Shown here: one piece after another, positions 35,245-42,008 of the stretch
Numbering within the stretch: the first letter of the stretch is position 1
How the letters are laid out: every line of letters starts with the position of its first letter
Notes under the pieces: generated by a model
Databases searched by the model: none
Seen by the model: the letters and a program-made list of their open reading frames with translations, nothing else
What the model was told of the DNA's origin: nothing
Translations under genes and position numbers: made by a program
Origin: JAHWJR01 sp035942035
GTDB taxonomy: Bacteria; Actinomycetota; Acidimicrobiia; Acidimicrobiales; CADCSY01
Direction of reading: 5' to 3'
Assembly: GCA_035942035.1 (NCBI GenBank)
Contig: DASZDK010000042.1
Location: forward strand, 1 to 42,211
DNA length: 42,211 nt

Positions 35245-36023
35245 GCGACGGTCGCAAGCCGCTCATCAGCGGCAACTGGAAGATGAACCACAACCACTTC
35301 GAGGCCATCCAGACGGTCCAGAAGCTGTCGTACCAGCTGACCAGGGACGACTACGACGCCGTCGACGTCTCGATCCATCCTCCGTTCACCAATCTGCGCT
35401 CGGTCCAGACCGTGCTGGAGGCCGACGACATCCCCGTCGCCCTGGGGGCCCAGCACTGCCACTGGGAGGACAAGGGCGCCTTCACCGGCGAGATCAGCCC
35501 CCCCATGCTGGCCAAGCTCAATGTCCGCTACGTCATCGCCGGGCACTCCGAGCGCCGGGACCTGTTCGCCGAGACCGACGAGATGGTCAACCGCAAGGTG
35601 CGGGCCATCCTGGCGGCGGGGATGACGCCCATCATGTGCGTGGGGGAGCACCTCGAGGAGCGCGAGGACGGGACTGCCGAGCAACGGGTGTCGTCCCAGG
35701 TCGAAGCCGGGCTGGCCGACGTCAGCGCCGAGCAGGTGGCCGGCATGGTCATCGCCTACGAGCCCATCTGGGCCATCGGCACGGGGCGCACGGCCACGCC
35801 CGAGGACGCCCAGGCCATGTCCGCCACCATCCGTGAGGTGGTGCGCCGCTCGAAGGGCGGCGATTCGGCGGGCAGCGTGCGCATCCAGTACGGCGGGTCG
35901 GTCAAGCCCACCAACGCCGGCGAGCTCATGGGCCAGCCCGACATCGACGGCGCCCTCGTGGGAGGCGCGTCACTGGACCCGGACGACTTCTCACGCCTCG
36001 TGCAGTTTCGCCACGCGACGTAG
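35241..36023 (+). CDS. tpiA: Triosephosphate isomerase
   Basis: Interconverts dihydroxyacetone phosphate and glyceraldehyde 3-phosphate. The 260-residue (beta/alpha)8 enzyme has the substrate lysine in GNWKMN (11-16), the catalytic histidine in AGHSERR, the catalytic glutamate in AYEPIWAIGTG, and the phosphate-binding YGGSVKP and GGASL loops. It is coupled to pgk by ATGA and is the last enzyme gene of the glycolytic operon; secG follows from a separate -10 box. Confidence 0.98.
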   Translation: MSDGRKPLISGNWKMNHNHFEAIQTVQKLSYQLTRDDYDAVDVSIHPPFTNLRSVQTVLEADDIPVALGAQHCHWEDKGAFTGEISPPMLAKLNVRYVIAGHSERRDLFAETDEMVNRKVRAILAAGMTPIMCVGEHLEEREDGTAEQRVSSQVEAGLADVSAEQVAGMVIAYEPIWAIGTGRTATPEDAQAMSATIREVVRRSKGGDSAGSVRIQYGGSVKPTNAGELMGQPDIDGALVGGASLDPDDFSRLVQFRHAT

Positions 36024-36042
36024 CGAACGGGCAGCGGGCTGG

Positions 36043-36048
36043 TAGGGT
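36043..36048 (+). promoter_or_regulatory. -10 box (TAGGGT) for secG
   Basis: Predicts a start near 36055, giving a short leader of about 28 bases that contains GGAGG before the secG ATG. One of the few core genes here with this box that is not leaderless. Confidence 0.4.
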
Positions 36049-36083
36049 GACCGGCCGCACTGCGGGTGAGGGAAGGAGGCGGC

Positions 36084-36314
36084 ATGCTGACGGTGACGAT
36101 CGTGGTGGTTCACGTGCTGGTTTCGCTCATGCTGATCCTCCTGGTCCTCCTGCACAGCGGCCGGGGCGGCGGCCTCTCGGACATGTTCGGGGGCGGCATG
36201 GGCGCCTCGGCGGCTGGATCCTCGGTGATGGAGCGAAACCTCGATCGCATCACCGTGGGCGTCGCCGTGCTGTTCTCGTTCACCACGGTGATCCTGGCGT
36301 TGCGCCTGCAGTAG
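36084..36314 (+). CDS. secG: Protein translocase subunit SecG
   Basis: A small membrane subunit of the SecYEG export channel. The 76 residues have two hydrophobic segments (VTIVVVHVLVSLMLILLVLL and ITVGVAVLFSFTTVILALRL) joined by the conserved cytoplasmic loop HSGRGGGLSDMFGGG. The ATG at 36084 is chosen because GGAGG lies at 36075-36079; an in-frame GTG at 36066 would add six residues. tpiA-secG is a common actinobacterial order. Confidence 0.95.
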   Translation: MLTVTIVVVHVLVSLMLILLVLLHSGRGGGLSDMFGGGMGASAAGSSVMERNLDRITVGVAVLFSFTTVILALRLQ

Positions 36315-36352
36315 CTCGGGCGTCGCCCACCGTCGAGCGATGCCCTCGGCGC

Positions 36353-36358
36353 TAGGAT
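36353..36358 (+). promoter_or_regulatory. -10 box (TAGGAT) for tRNA-Leu(GAG)
   Basis: The box ends 32 bases before the tRNA, giving a 5' leader of about 25 bases for RNase P to remove. Confidence 0.45.
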
Positions 36359-36390
36359 CGACCATGATGCCGGTTTCGCCGGCGGACCAC

Positions 36391-36474
36391 GTCGGAGTGG
36401 CGGAATAGGCAGACGCGCCAGCTTGAGGGGCTGGTGCCCGCAAGGGCGTGGGGGTTCAAGTCACCCCTCCGACA
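36391..36474 (+). tRNA. tRNA-Leu (anticodon GAG)
   Basis: Acceptor stem GTCGGAG/CTCCGAC with discriminator A, D arm GCGG..., anticodon stem CCAGC/GCTGG with loop TTGAGGG giving GAG, and the long class II variable arm TGCCC-GCAA-GGGCG required for leucine. The T stem has one G·A mismatch (36453 with 36463). CCA is not encoded. The gene borders the accessory region, and tRNA 3' ends are common integration sites. Confidence 0.96.
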
Positions 36475-36526
36475 CAGCCTGACCGGCGTAAAAGTCCTGG
36501 TCAGAGGTGGTGCGGCGCTCCCGCTG

Positions 36527-36550
36527 AACGGCCCAGAAGGGCCGTTTGTC
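36527..36550 (+). terminator. Hairpin terminator downstream of tRNA-Leu(GAG)
   Basis: AACGGCCC-AGAA-GGGCCGTT, a perfect 8-bp stem with a tetraloop followed by TTGTC. It would end the tRNA transcript. Confidence 0.65.
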
Positions 36551-36601
36551 ATTGATTTGTCATCAGTCGCTCGTGGCAACTGGTGCCAACCGGCGATGAC
36601 A
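36545..36601. repeat. Cluster of short direct and inverted repeats beside the tRNA
   Basis: TTTGTCAT occurs twice, 11 bases apart (36545-36552 and 36556-36563). TGTCATC (36558-36564) is inverted as GATGACA (36595-36601). TGGCA-actgg-TGCCA lies between. Such clusters beside a tRNA resemble integrase or excisionase arm sites. Confidence 0.45.
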
Positions 36602-36672
36602 TCTTGCCGACGACGCCCGATGGCGGCGTCGACGCCGGCCGTAATCCGCAGACCTGGCGCTCGGCGCGGCCC

Positions 36673-36678
36673 TACTCT
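36673..36678 (+). promoter_or_regulatory. -10 box (TACTCT) for the leaderless ATPase gene
   Basis: TACTCT ends six bases before GTG 36685, as for the host's core genes. Confidence 0.5.
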
Positions 36679-36684
36679 CGTGGT

Positions 36685-39297
36685 GTGACCAGCGGGCGTC
36701 CGGCAGCCGATCCAGAGCTGTTGCGTAACCAAGCCGAACCAGTTCGCGAGACGGCCCGTGTGGCGGTGCTCCGCTGGGCAGAGCCGCTGGACGGCTGGAT
36801 CCGGTGGGTGGTCGGCGAGGTTGTCGCCACCGGAAGGTCGCTCGGCGAGACCGCGCTGGATGAGGGCTACCGACGGTTGCTCGCGGAGAAGGGCCTGAGG
36901 GACGAGACGTTCCCACCGCCGGATGACGTTGGGGGAGCGGGCGATGCCGACTCTCAGGTCCAAGGCCTTGCGCTGAAGTGGCTTCGGGACTGCGCCGGGG
37001 TGAATGCCCTGGCCGCGGCGCAGTCGATCGACTTCAACCCGAAGATGACGGTGTTGTTCGGAGAGAACGCATCCGGCAAGAGCGGCTATGTGAGGATCCT
37101 AAAGCGCCTTGCCGATGTGCGGTCTGCTGAACCCATCCTGGGCAACATCTACGGCTCGGCGCCGAGCACGATGCCGTCGGCCCAGGTCGGGTATGTGTTA
37201 GGGAGCGAAGAGCGTAGTCATCAGTGGCACGACGAGCAGGGCGTGGCGCCCTTCACACGTATGGGCGTCTTCGACTCGCCGGCGATGTCCATCCACGTCG
37301 ACACCGACCTGACGTACGTCTTCACGCCAGCGGACCTCGCGCTGTTCACGCATATCCACACTGCCATTGACTCCATCCGGGACCGGGCGGAAGAAGCGGC
37401 CCGCGAGGCGCGGCCAACGGCGAATCCATACGTTCCGCGCTTCCGACGAGGAACCCGCGTGTACCAGCAAATCGAGACCCTTGGCGCGTCAAGCGACCTG
37501 ACCGCGATTGAGGCATTGGCGCAGGTGCCGCCGGACGCCGAGGAGGAGCTCGCACGGCGCCGAGGGCGAGTTGAGGCCCTCCGCCCCGAGACGGTCGCCG
37601 CCCGGCTGGAGCTTGCCCGGGGCGATCGACAGCTTTACCAAGCTCTCACGGACCTGTGTGATGTAGCCGAAAGATTCGATGTCGGTCGGTACACGTCAGC
37701 CATGCAAGACGCCTCAGCGGCCGACACCGATTACGAGCGGGTCACGGCGGCTTTTCTCGCTGGGCATGGTGTTGGTGGTCCAACGCAAGCGTGGGAGGAT
37801 TTCGTTAGCGCTGGCGAGCTCGTCCTTCGAGGTCTGGGGGGCGATGACTACCCCCACCCAGGGGACGATTGCATCTACTGCCGGCAGGCGCTCAGTGATG
37901 ATGCAGCAGCGACCATCCAGACCTACCGGGCATGGGTGAACAACGCGTCGGCTCGCCAGCGAGATGCAGCGCGGCGTGCGGCCAGGGATGCCGCCGCGCC
38001 GCTTCGGTCACTGGCCCTGGGCCCGCTCGCAGAGCGGCTGGCAACGAAGTCGTCCACCACCGAGGGGCCACCGCCTCCTCTGTTGGCGACAGCGGCGGCC
38101 GCGATTGGTGCGTTGACCGCGGCGGCGGATGCCTCCACAGCACAGCGCCCGATCGACTGGGGCGACATCGAGGAGCACCTCGGCGCGCTAAGGCCGCTGG
38201 CCGCGAGAGCCCTAACAGAGGCGCAGAGGGTGGTCGCCGCCCTCGAAGCGCAGGAGGCCGAGCGGCTGCAGGCGTTCACCGCTGAACGAGCGTCGCTGGC
38301 AGAATTCGAGGCGGCCGCCACGCTTACCACCTTGCTGCCAGATATCCGCGCCTACGTCCACCGAGCACGATGGGCAGATCGCCTGACAACCGTCCTGCGG
38401 CCGACCTCCGGAGTGCTTCGGTCCCTTACGGAGACGGCGAAAAGCGCCAGCGACGAGTTCCTCAACCGAGGGTTCGAGCGCCAATTCGAGCGAGAGTGTG
38501 AGGCGCTTCGCGCTCCGAAGGTCCGTCTCGACTTTCCAGGACGTCGGGGACAGGCAGCACGGCGCAAAGTCCTGGTCGCGGACCACCGGCTCAGCGAGGT
38601 CCTTTCGGAAGGTGAGCAGAAGGTAATCGCGCTCGCCGACTTCCTGGCGGAATCATCGCTGCGGACGAGCCCCGCACCGCTCATATTCGATGACCCAGTG
38701 AACAGCTTGGACTACAAGCGCTTAGAGTACGTAGTCAATCGGCTGGTGGAGCTGGCCAAGACTCACCAAGTAATCGTGTTCACCCACAACATCTGGTTCG
38801 CCGTCGAACTCCTGAATCGGTACGAGAACTCGCCGAGCGATTGCTCCTACTTCGATGTTAGCCGAAGCGAAACCGACGTTGGTGTCGTGTCGGGCGGTTC
38901 ACATCCTCGATCCGACACCGTCAAGCGTTTGAAGGCCGAGATCAACGGTCTCATCCAGGATGCCGGGACGATGACAGGGGAGTCCCAAGCCGCGCTCATC
39001 GAGCGGGCCTACGACAAGATGCGGGCCTGGTGTGAGGTCGTTGTCGAAGAAGACATCCTGCAAGGCGTTACCAAGCGCTACCAGCCGAACGTCCAAATGA
39101 CGAAGCTGGTGAAGATCCGAGCTGATCGACTCCGGGATGCCGCCACGTCGCTGAGCGACATCTTCGACAAGGCATGCCGCGTCATGGGTGGGCACTCCCA
39201 ACCGCTTGAGACGTTAGCGGTTCGCCCGAGCTTGGACGAGCTAAAGAAGGATTGGCAAGAGGCTCGGGACGCTCGGGACCGGTATGTTGCGACCTGA
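36685..39297 (+). CDS. RloC/PrrC-like SMC-type ATPase with CxxC hook and candidate C-terminal HEPN RNase
   Basis: An 870-residue protein. Order of parts: an N-terminal helical region (1-100); Walker A GENASGKS (126-133); a long helical, Glu/Ala/Arg-rich insert with a central CIYC (Cys396, Cys399) like the zinc hook of Rad50 and RloC; the ABC signature LSEGEQ (640-645); Walker B LIFDDPVNSLD (666-676); the H-loop region VFTHN; and a C-terminal domain of about 150 residues. That last part has RAWCE (Arg780, Glu784) and RVMGGH (Arg832-x4-His837), the pattern of HEPN ribonucleases such as PrrC and RloC anticodon nucleases. The AAA_13 ATPase assignment is solid; the HEPN reading is inference. GTG 36685 is chosen from the -10 box; earlier in-frame starts would add unrelated residues. 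Codon use is unlike the core. Likely antiphage. Confidence 0.8.
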   Translation: MTSGRPAADPELLRNQAEPVRETARVAVLRWAEPLDGWIRWVVGEVVATGRSLGETALDEGYRRLLAEKGLRDETFPPPDDVGGAGDADSQVQGLALKWLRDCAGVNALAAAQSIDFNPKMTVLFGENASGKSGYVRILKRLADVRSAEPILGNIYGSAPSTMPSAQVGYVLGSEERSHQWHDEQGVAPFTRMGVFDSPAMSIHVDTDLTYVFTPADLALFTHIHTAIDSIRDRAEEAAREARPTANPYVPRFRRGTRVYQQIETLGASSDLTAIEALAQVPPDAEEELARRRGRVEALRPETVAARLELARGDRQLYQALTDLCDVAERFDVGRYTSAMQDASAADTDYERVTAAFLAGHGVGGPTQAWEDFVSAGELVLRGLGGDDYPHPGDDCIYCRQALSDDAAATIQTYRAWVNNASARQRDAARRAARDAAAPLRSLALGPLAERLATKSSTTEGPPPPLLATAAAAIGALTAAADASTAQRPIDWGDIEEHLGALRPLAARALTEAQRVVAALEAQEAERLQAFTAERASLAEFEAAATLTTLLPDIRAYVHRARWADRLTTVLRPTSGVLRSLTETAKSASDEFLNRGFERQFERECEALRAPKVRLDFPGRRGQAARRKVLVADHRLSEVLSEGEQKVIALADFLAESSLRTSPAPLIFDDPVNSLDYKRLEYVVNRLVELAKTHQVIVFTHNIWFAVELLNRYENSPSDCSYFDVSRSETDVGVVSGGSHPRSDTVKRLKAEINGLIQDAGTMTGESQAALIERAYDKMRAWCEVVVEEDILQGVTKRYQPNVQMTKLVKIRADRLRDAATSLSDIFDKACRVMGGHSQPLETLAVRPSLDELKKDWQEARDARDRYVAT

Positions 39298-39322
39298 TGT
39301 GGGGCGGCGCCTGTCAGTTTTT

Positions 39323-39353
39323 GCTACCGCTGAGCCTCTAACTCTCCGGTAGC
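39323..39353. terminator. Inverted repeat between the convergent ATPase and toxin genes
   Basis: GCTACCG and CGGTAGC, 7 bp, with a 17-base loop. It is a weak bidirectional terminator candidate, with no T tract. Confidence 0.35.
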
Positions 39354-39371
39354 CTCGTTGAGTCCTGATTC

Positions 39372-39911
39372 CTACTCCTTGGGCGATGCAGGCGGAGCGG
39401 ATGTCACCGAGCGGCGGAGATCCTTAATTAGCAAGAGCAGTTGGTAGTCGTCGACTGGGCTGTGGTCGAACTGAGCGAGAGAAAGGTAAAAGGCTCGAGC
39501 GTCGTCGTCTTCCGCATGGACGAGCAGCGCTCGCACTCCGACTTCGCGGGACACGGCCTGCACACGACGAAATGCATCGACAACCAGCGCTCGGCCTAGG
39601 CCCTTCCGCTGCTCGGTCAGATCGACGCCGAGTCGCGCCAGAATGATAACTGGGATGTCGTAGTTTCCGGCGCCCTGGCTCATCCGGCTCGGCGCGTCAG
39701 ACTTCAACACGCTGCCGGTCGTTAACGCATAATATGCGACGACGCGATCATCGCTGGCGCGGCGGACAACAAACACGCGGCTCATTCCGCCGAAGTGCGA
39801 TTGAAGAGCGTGCCGACGAAGCCAGGTCGTTTGCGCGTCCGAACCGCAGTCGAACGTATCCACCCGGTGCTGTGGGTTGAGCTCCTCTACGCTGCTATAG
39901 CGGGGACTCAA
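39372..39911 (-). CDS. GNAT acetyltransferase toxin, TacT type
   Basis: Toxin of a type II toxin-antitoxin pair; TacT-like enzymes acetylate the amino group of aminoacyl-tRNAs and stop translation. The 179 residues show the GNAT fold: a central VVAYYALTTGSVL strand region, the acetyl-CoA loop in DLTEQRKGLGRALVVDAF, and the catalytic-type tyrosine in DDDARAFYLSLAQFDHSP. The opening EELNPQHRVDTFDCGSDAQTTWLRRHA is typical of toxin GNATs. The TTG start overlaps the antitoxin stop, so toxin output is tied to antitoxin translation. Which tRNA is hit cannot be read. Confidence 0.9.
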   Translation of the reverse strand: MSPRYSSVEELNPQHRVDTFDCGSDAQTTWLRRHALQSHFGGMSRVFVVRRASDDRVVAYYALTTGSVLKSDAPSRMSQGAGNYDIPVIILARLGVDLTEQRKGLGRALVVDAFRRVQAVSREVGVRALLVHAEDDDARAFYLSLAQFDHSPVDDYQLLLLIKDLRRSVTSAPPASPKE

Positions 39912-40204
39912 CTTTCATCGAGCACCGTAGGAGTTTTCATAAGCTCGTCGAGGCCGGGAACGTCCTTAGCCGGCTTTTCCAACGCATCAGTAAATCGAGT
40001 CCATACCTCCGAGGACAGCATGAAGACACGTCGATCAGCCAGTACTTCCTCAGCGGCACGGGTTGCGTGCCGCAGCACGAAGTCCGAAACCGTTGTGCCC
40101 TCCGCCTGACTCGCAGCGACAAGCAACGATCTCTGGCTCTCACTGGCGCGAAGACCCAGCCGACCGCTCTTACGTCCGATTTCGTCTCGCACCGGCGCTG
40201 CCAC
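39908..40204 (-). CDS. DUF1778 (TacA-type) antitoxin
   Basis: A 98-residue antitoxin. The N-terminal part (about 12-55: SGRLGLRASESQRSLLVAAS, then TVSDFVLRHATRAAEEVL) is a ribbon-helix-helix DNA-binding fold typical of DUF1778. The C-terminal tail (about 60-98, VFMLSSEVWTRFTDALEKPA) should wrap the toxin. GTG 40204 is fixed by AGAGGAGG with seven bases spacing, and longer readings upstream have no support. It precedes the toxin and probably represses the operon through the palindromes in its promoter. Confidence 0.9.
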   Translation of the reverse strand: MAAPVRDEIGRKSGRLGLRASESQRSLLVAASQAEGTTVSDFVLRHATRAAEEVLADRRVFMLSSEVWTRFTDALEKPAKDVPGLDELMKTPTVLDES

Positions 40205-40222
40205 GTCTGAGCCTCCTCTTAC

Positions 40223-40260
40223 TTGGTACCGAGTGTGTACCAACATCGTACGTACGTCAA
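40223..40260 (-). promoter_or_regulatory. Toxin-antitoxin promoter with overlapping palindromic operators
   Basis: On the minus strand, TTGACG (40255-40260) and CACACT (40232-40237) are 17 bases apart, a good -35/-10 pair. TTGGTAC (40223-40229) and GTACCAA (40237-40243) form a perfect 7-bp inverted repeat over the -10, and CGTACGTACG (40247-40256) is a palindrome between the two boxes. Both fit binding by a ribbon-helix-helix antitoxin. Confidence 0.65.
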
Positions 40261-40362
40261 CCGGCAAAATGGTATGCGACCCGTCGGAGGTGCGAGTTCG
40301 CCGGCACCCTGTCGCCTCGGCCCGATGCAGGGGCGCCTTGGACTCTCCCTGGCTGGCCGTCG

Positions 40363-40476
40363 GACTTCTCAGGCGGAGGCCGCTCCGCGGCTTGGGTGCC
40401 ATGCGGAGGCAGCGCACCTAGAGTGCGTGTTTACCCGTACAAACCGGCCTCCGCATGGCACCCAACCCGAGAAGTC
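40363..40476. repeat. Nested inverted-repeat structure with a perfect 19-bp stem
   Basis: The inner arms 40392-40410 and 40447-40465 are perfectly complementary over 19 bp (arm TTGGGTGCCATGCGGAGGC), with a 36-base loop carrying CGCAC/GTGCG (40413-40417, 40423-40427). Outer arms GACTTCTC (40363-40370) and GAGAAGTC (40469-40476) enclose them. A separate hairpin GCGGAG-GCCG-CTCCGC (40373-40388) sits between the left arms. CTAG occurs twice. Confidence 0.75.
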
Positions 40477-40631
40477 TAGCACATCGCTCCAAATCATGCC
40501 CGCGAAACCCTCCTGACCAGCACTTTTAGGTTGGCGAGCACTTTGAGCCGTACCCGCTTCCGTCCAAGCACAACGCTGGCAACCGGCGCTTGGTCGCTAG
40601 GTCGGCAGGTTCCGTCCGCCACCGTTCGTGG

Positions 40632-42008
40632 TCACGGCGCTCCGAAGATCCTTGCCGCTACCCGCTCGGCGGCGTCACTCTGCATCGGCGGGGTGACGTG
40701 CGTGTAGATCTCTCGTGTCACGTGCGTGCTCGAGTGGTTGAGGCGCTCGGACACGATCTTGATGTCGATGCCCTCGGTGAGTGCCAACGTCGCCCAGGTG
40801 TGACGCAGACCGTGGAGCACGAGGCGGGGGAGCGGTCCGTCGGGATGGGTTCGGTTGTACTGGGCCTGCTTGCGTAGGAACTCCCCGCTGAACCGGTCGG
40901 GGTCATACACGCTGCCGTCGGGATGGCAGAACACGAAGTCCTCGTCCCGGTAGCCGGCTCCGACCAGCAGCTTCTCCTCGGCCTGGCGGGCGCGCCACCG
41001 GCGCAGCATGCCCAGCGTGCTGCGGTCGAGGAGGACCATGTGCCCCCGCTTCGTCTTCGGTAGCGGCTTGATCCGAAGCTCGTGGTCGATGGCGGTCACC
41101 TGGCGGGAGATCACGGCGGTGCCCTTGTCGAGGTCGAGGTCCGACCACTTCAGGCCCAGGCACTCCCCTCGTCGGCAGCCAGTGGTGGCCACGAACACCC
41201 ATGCCGGGAGGTAACGGTCCTCGGCGACGAAGTCCAGGAACCGGCCGAGCTGGTCCGCTGTCCAGGCGTGGGGCCGGCCACTGCGAACCGAGCCGACCGG
41301 CGGAGGATTGGCGGCATCGGCAACGTTGCGTGCCACACGCCCCCATCGCATCCCGTCCTTCAGTGCTGCGTGGATGATCGAGTGGATGTAGCGCACGGTT
41401 CTCGGCTTCAGCCCTGGTGGTGGTTGCTGCCTGGGTCCCCGAGACGCGGCCTGGCGCCGGGCGAGGGCGGCGGCGGCATGGCGGGTGAGGCCGCGGCCCG
41501 GTGGGAGCTCCACCGCTACGGCGTCGGCCACCTGCTGCCAGGTCCGGCCTTCGGTCCGAAGCTCCGTTATCCGGCGGACGAGCTCGGGAGGGTGCTGCCG
41601 CAGCGGCGGGGTCGGCGGGCGCCGGCCGCTGTCCAGCAGCCGCCGGTACAGGTCGTTGAGGTCCATCGGCGTGAGGTTCTGCAGCGGGACGTCGCCGATG
41701 TACGGAACGACGTGGAGTCGGATGTAGTGGGCGTACGACCGGTGGGTGCTCTCCTCGAGTGTGGGCGGCCGCTGGCTGGGCAGCCACTCGTCCTCCAGGA
41801 ACGCCCGGACGGTGACACGGTGGGGGCGGACGAACGCGCCGGAATTGATGGAGTTGAGCACCTCGATCCGAGCTGCCTCGGCCTCCCTCCTGGTGCGGAA
41901 GCCACCCTTGCTCACCTGCCGGCGCTCGCCGTCGCCGCTCGGCACGTAGACGTAGTAGGTCCAAGTCTGTCCCCGCTTCCGGACGTTGTTGCGACCCCTG
42001 CCGCTCAT
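40632..42008 (-). CDS. int: Tyrosine recombinase/integrase with an internal insertion
   Basis: Site-specific integrase of 458 residues. An N-terminal arm-binding domain (TWTYYVYVPSGDGERRQVSK, about 15-60) and a SAM-like core-binding domain precede the catalytic domain. Catalytic residues are Arg279 (TGCRRGECLGLKW), Lys319/320 (PKTKRGH), His399 and Arg402 (LHGLRHTWAT), His425 (LNHSS) and the nucleophile Tyr435 (EIYTHV). Residues about 130-202 are extra and interrupt the core-binding domain; they contain a helix-turn-helix-like segment (LVRRITELRTEGRTWQQVA). GAGGAGG precedes the ATG, which overlaps the stop of the upstream gene. All catalytic residues are intact, so it may be active. Confidence 0.93.
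   Translation of the reverse strand: MSGRGRNNVRKRGQTWTYYVYVPSGDGERRQVSKGGFRTRREAEAARIEVLNSINSGAFVRPHRVTVRAFLEDEWLPSQRPPTLEESTHRSYAHYIRLHVVPYIGDVPLQNLTPMDLNDLYRRLLDSGRRPPTPPLRQHPPELVRRITELRTEGRTWQQVADAVAVELPPGRGLTRHAAAALARRQAASRGPRQQPPPGLKPRTVRYIHSIIHAALKDGMRWGRVARNVADAANPPPVGSVRSGRPHAWTADQLGRFLDFVAEDRYLPAWVFVATTGCRRGECLGLKWSDLDLDKGTAVISRQVTAIDHELRIKPLPKTKRGHMVLLDRSTLGMLRRWRARQAEEKLLVGAGYRDEDFVFCHPDGSVYDPDRFSGEFLRKQAQYNRTHPDGPLPRLVLHGLRHTWATLALTEGIDIKIVSERLNHSSTHVTREIYTHVTPPMQSDAAERVAARIFGAP

Larger units (their letters stand above)
40205..40631. other. 427-bp non-coding region between the antitoxin and the integrase
   Basis: Holds the toxin-antitoxin promoter (40223-40260), a multi-hairpin inverted repeat (40363-40476) and about 150 bp before the integrase stop in which nothing was recognised. 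No tRNA fragment or open frame with support was found. Confidence 0.6.

Noticed and set aside
40063..40479. A plus-strand open frame of 138 codons over the antitoxin promoter
   Set aside because: It overlaps the well-supported antitoxin and its operators, and the product is composition-driven with no start signal.
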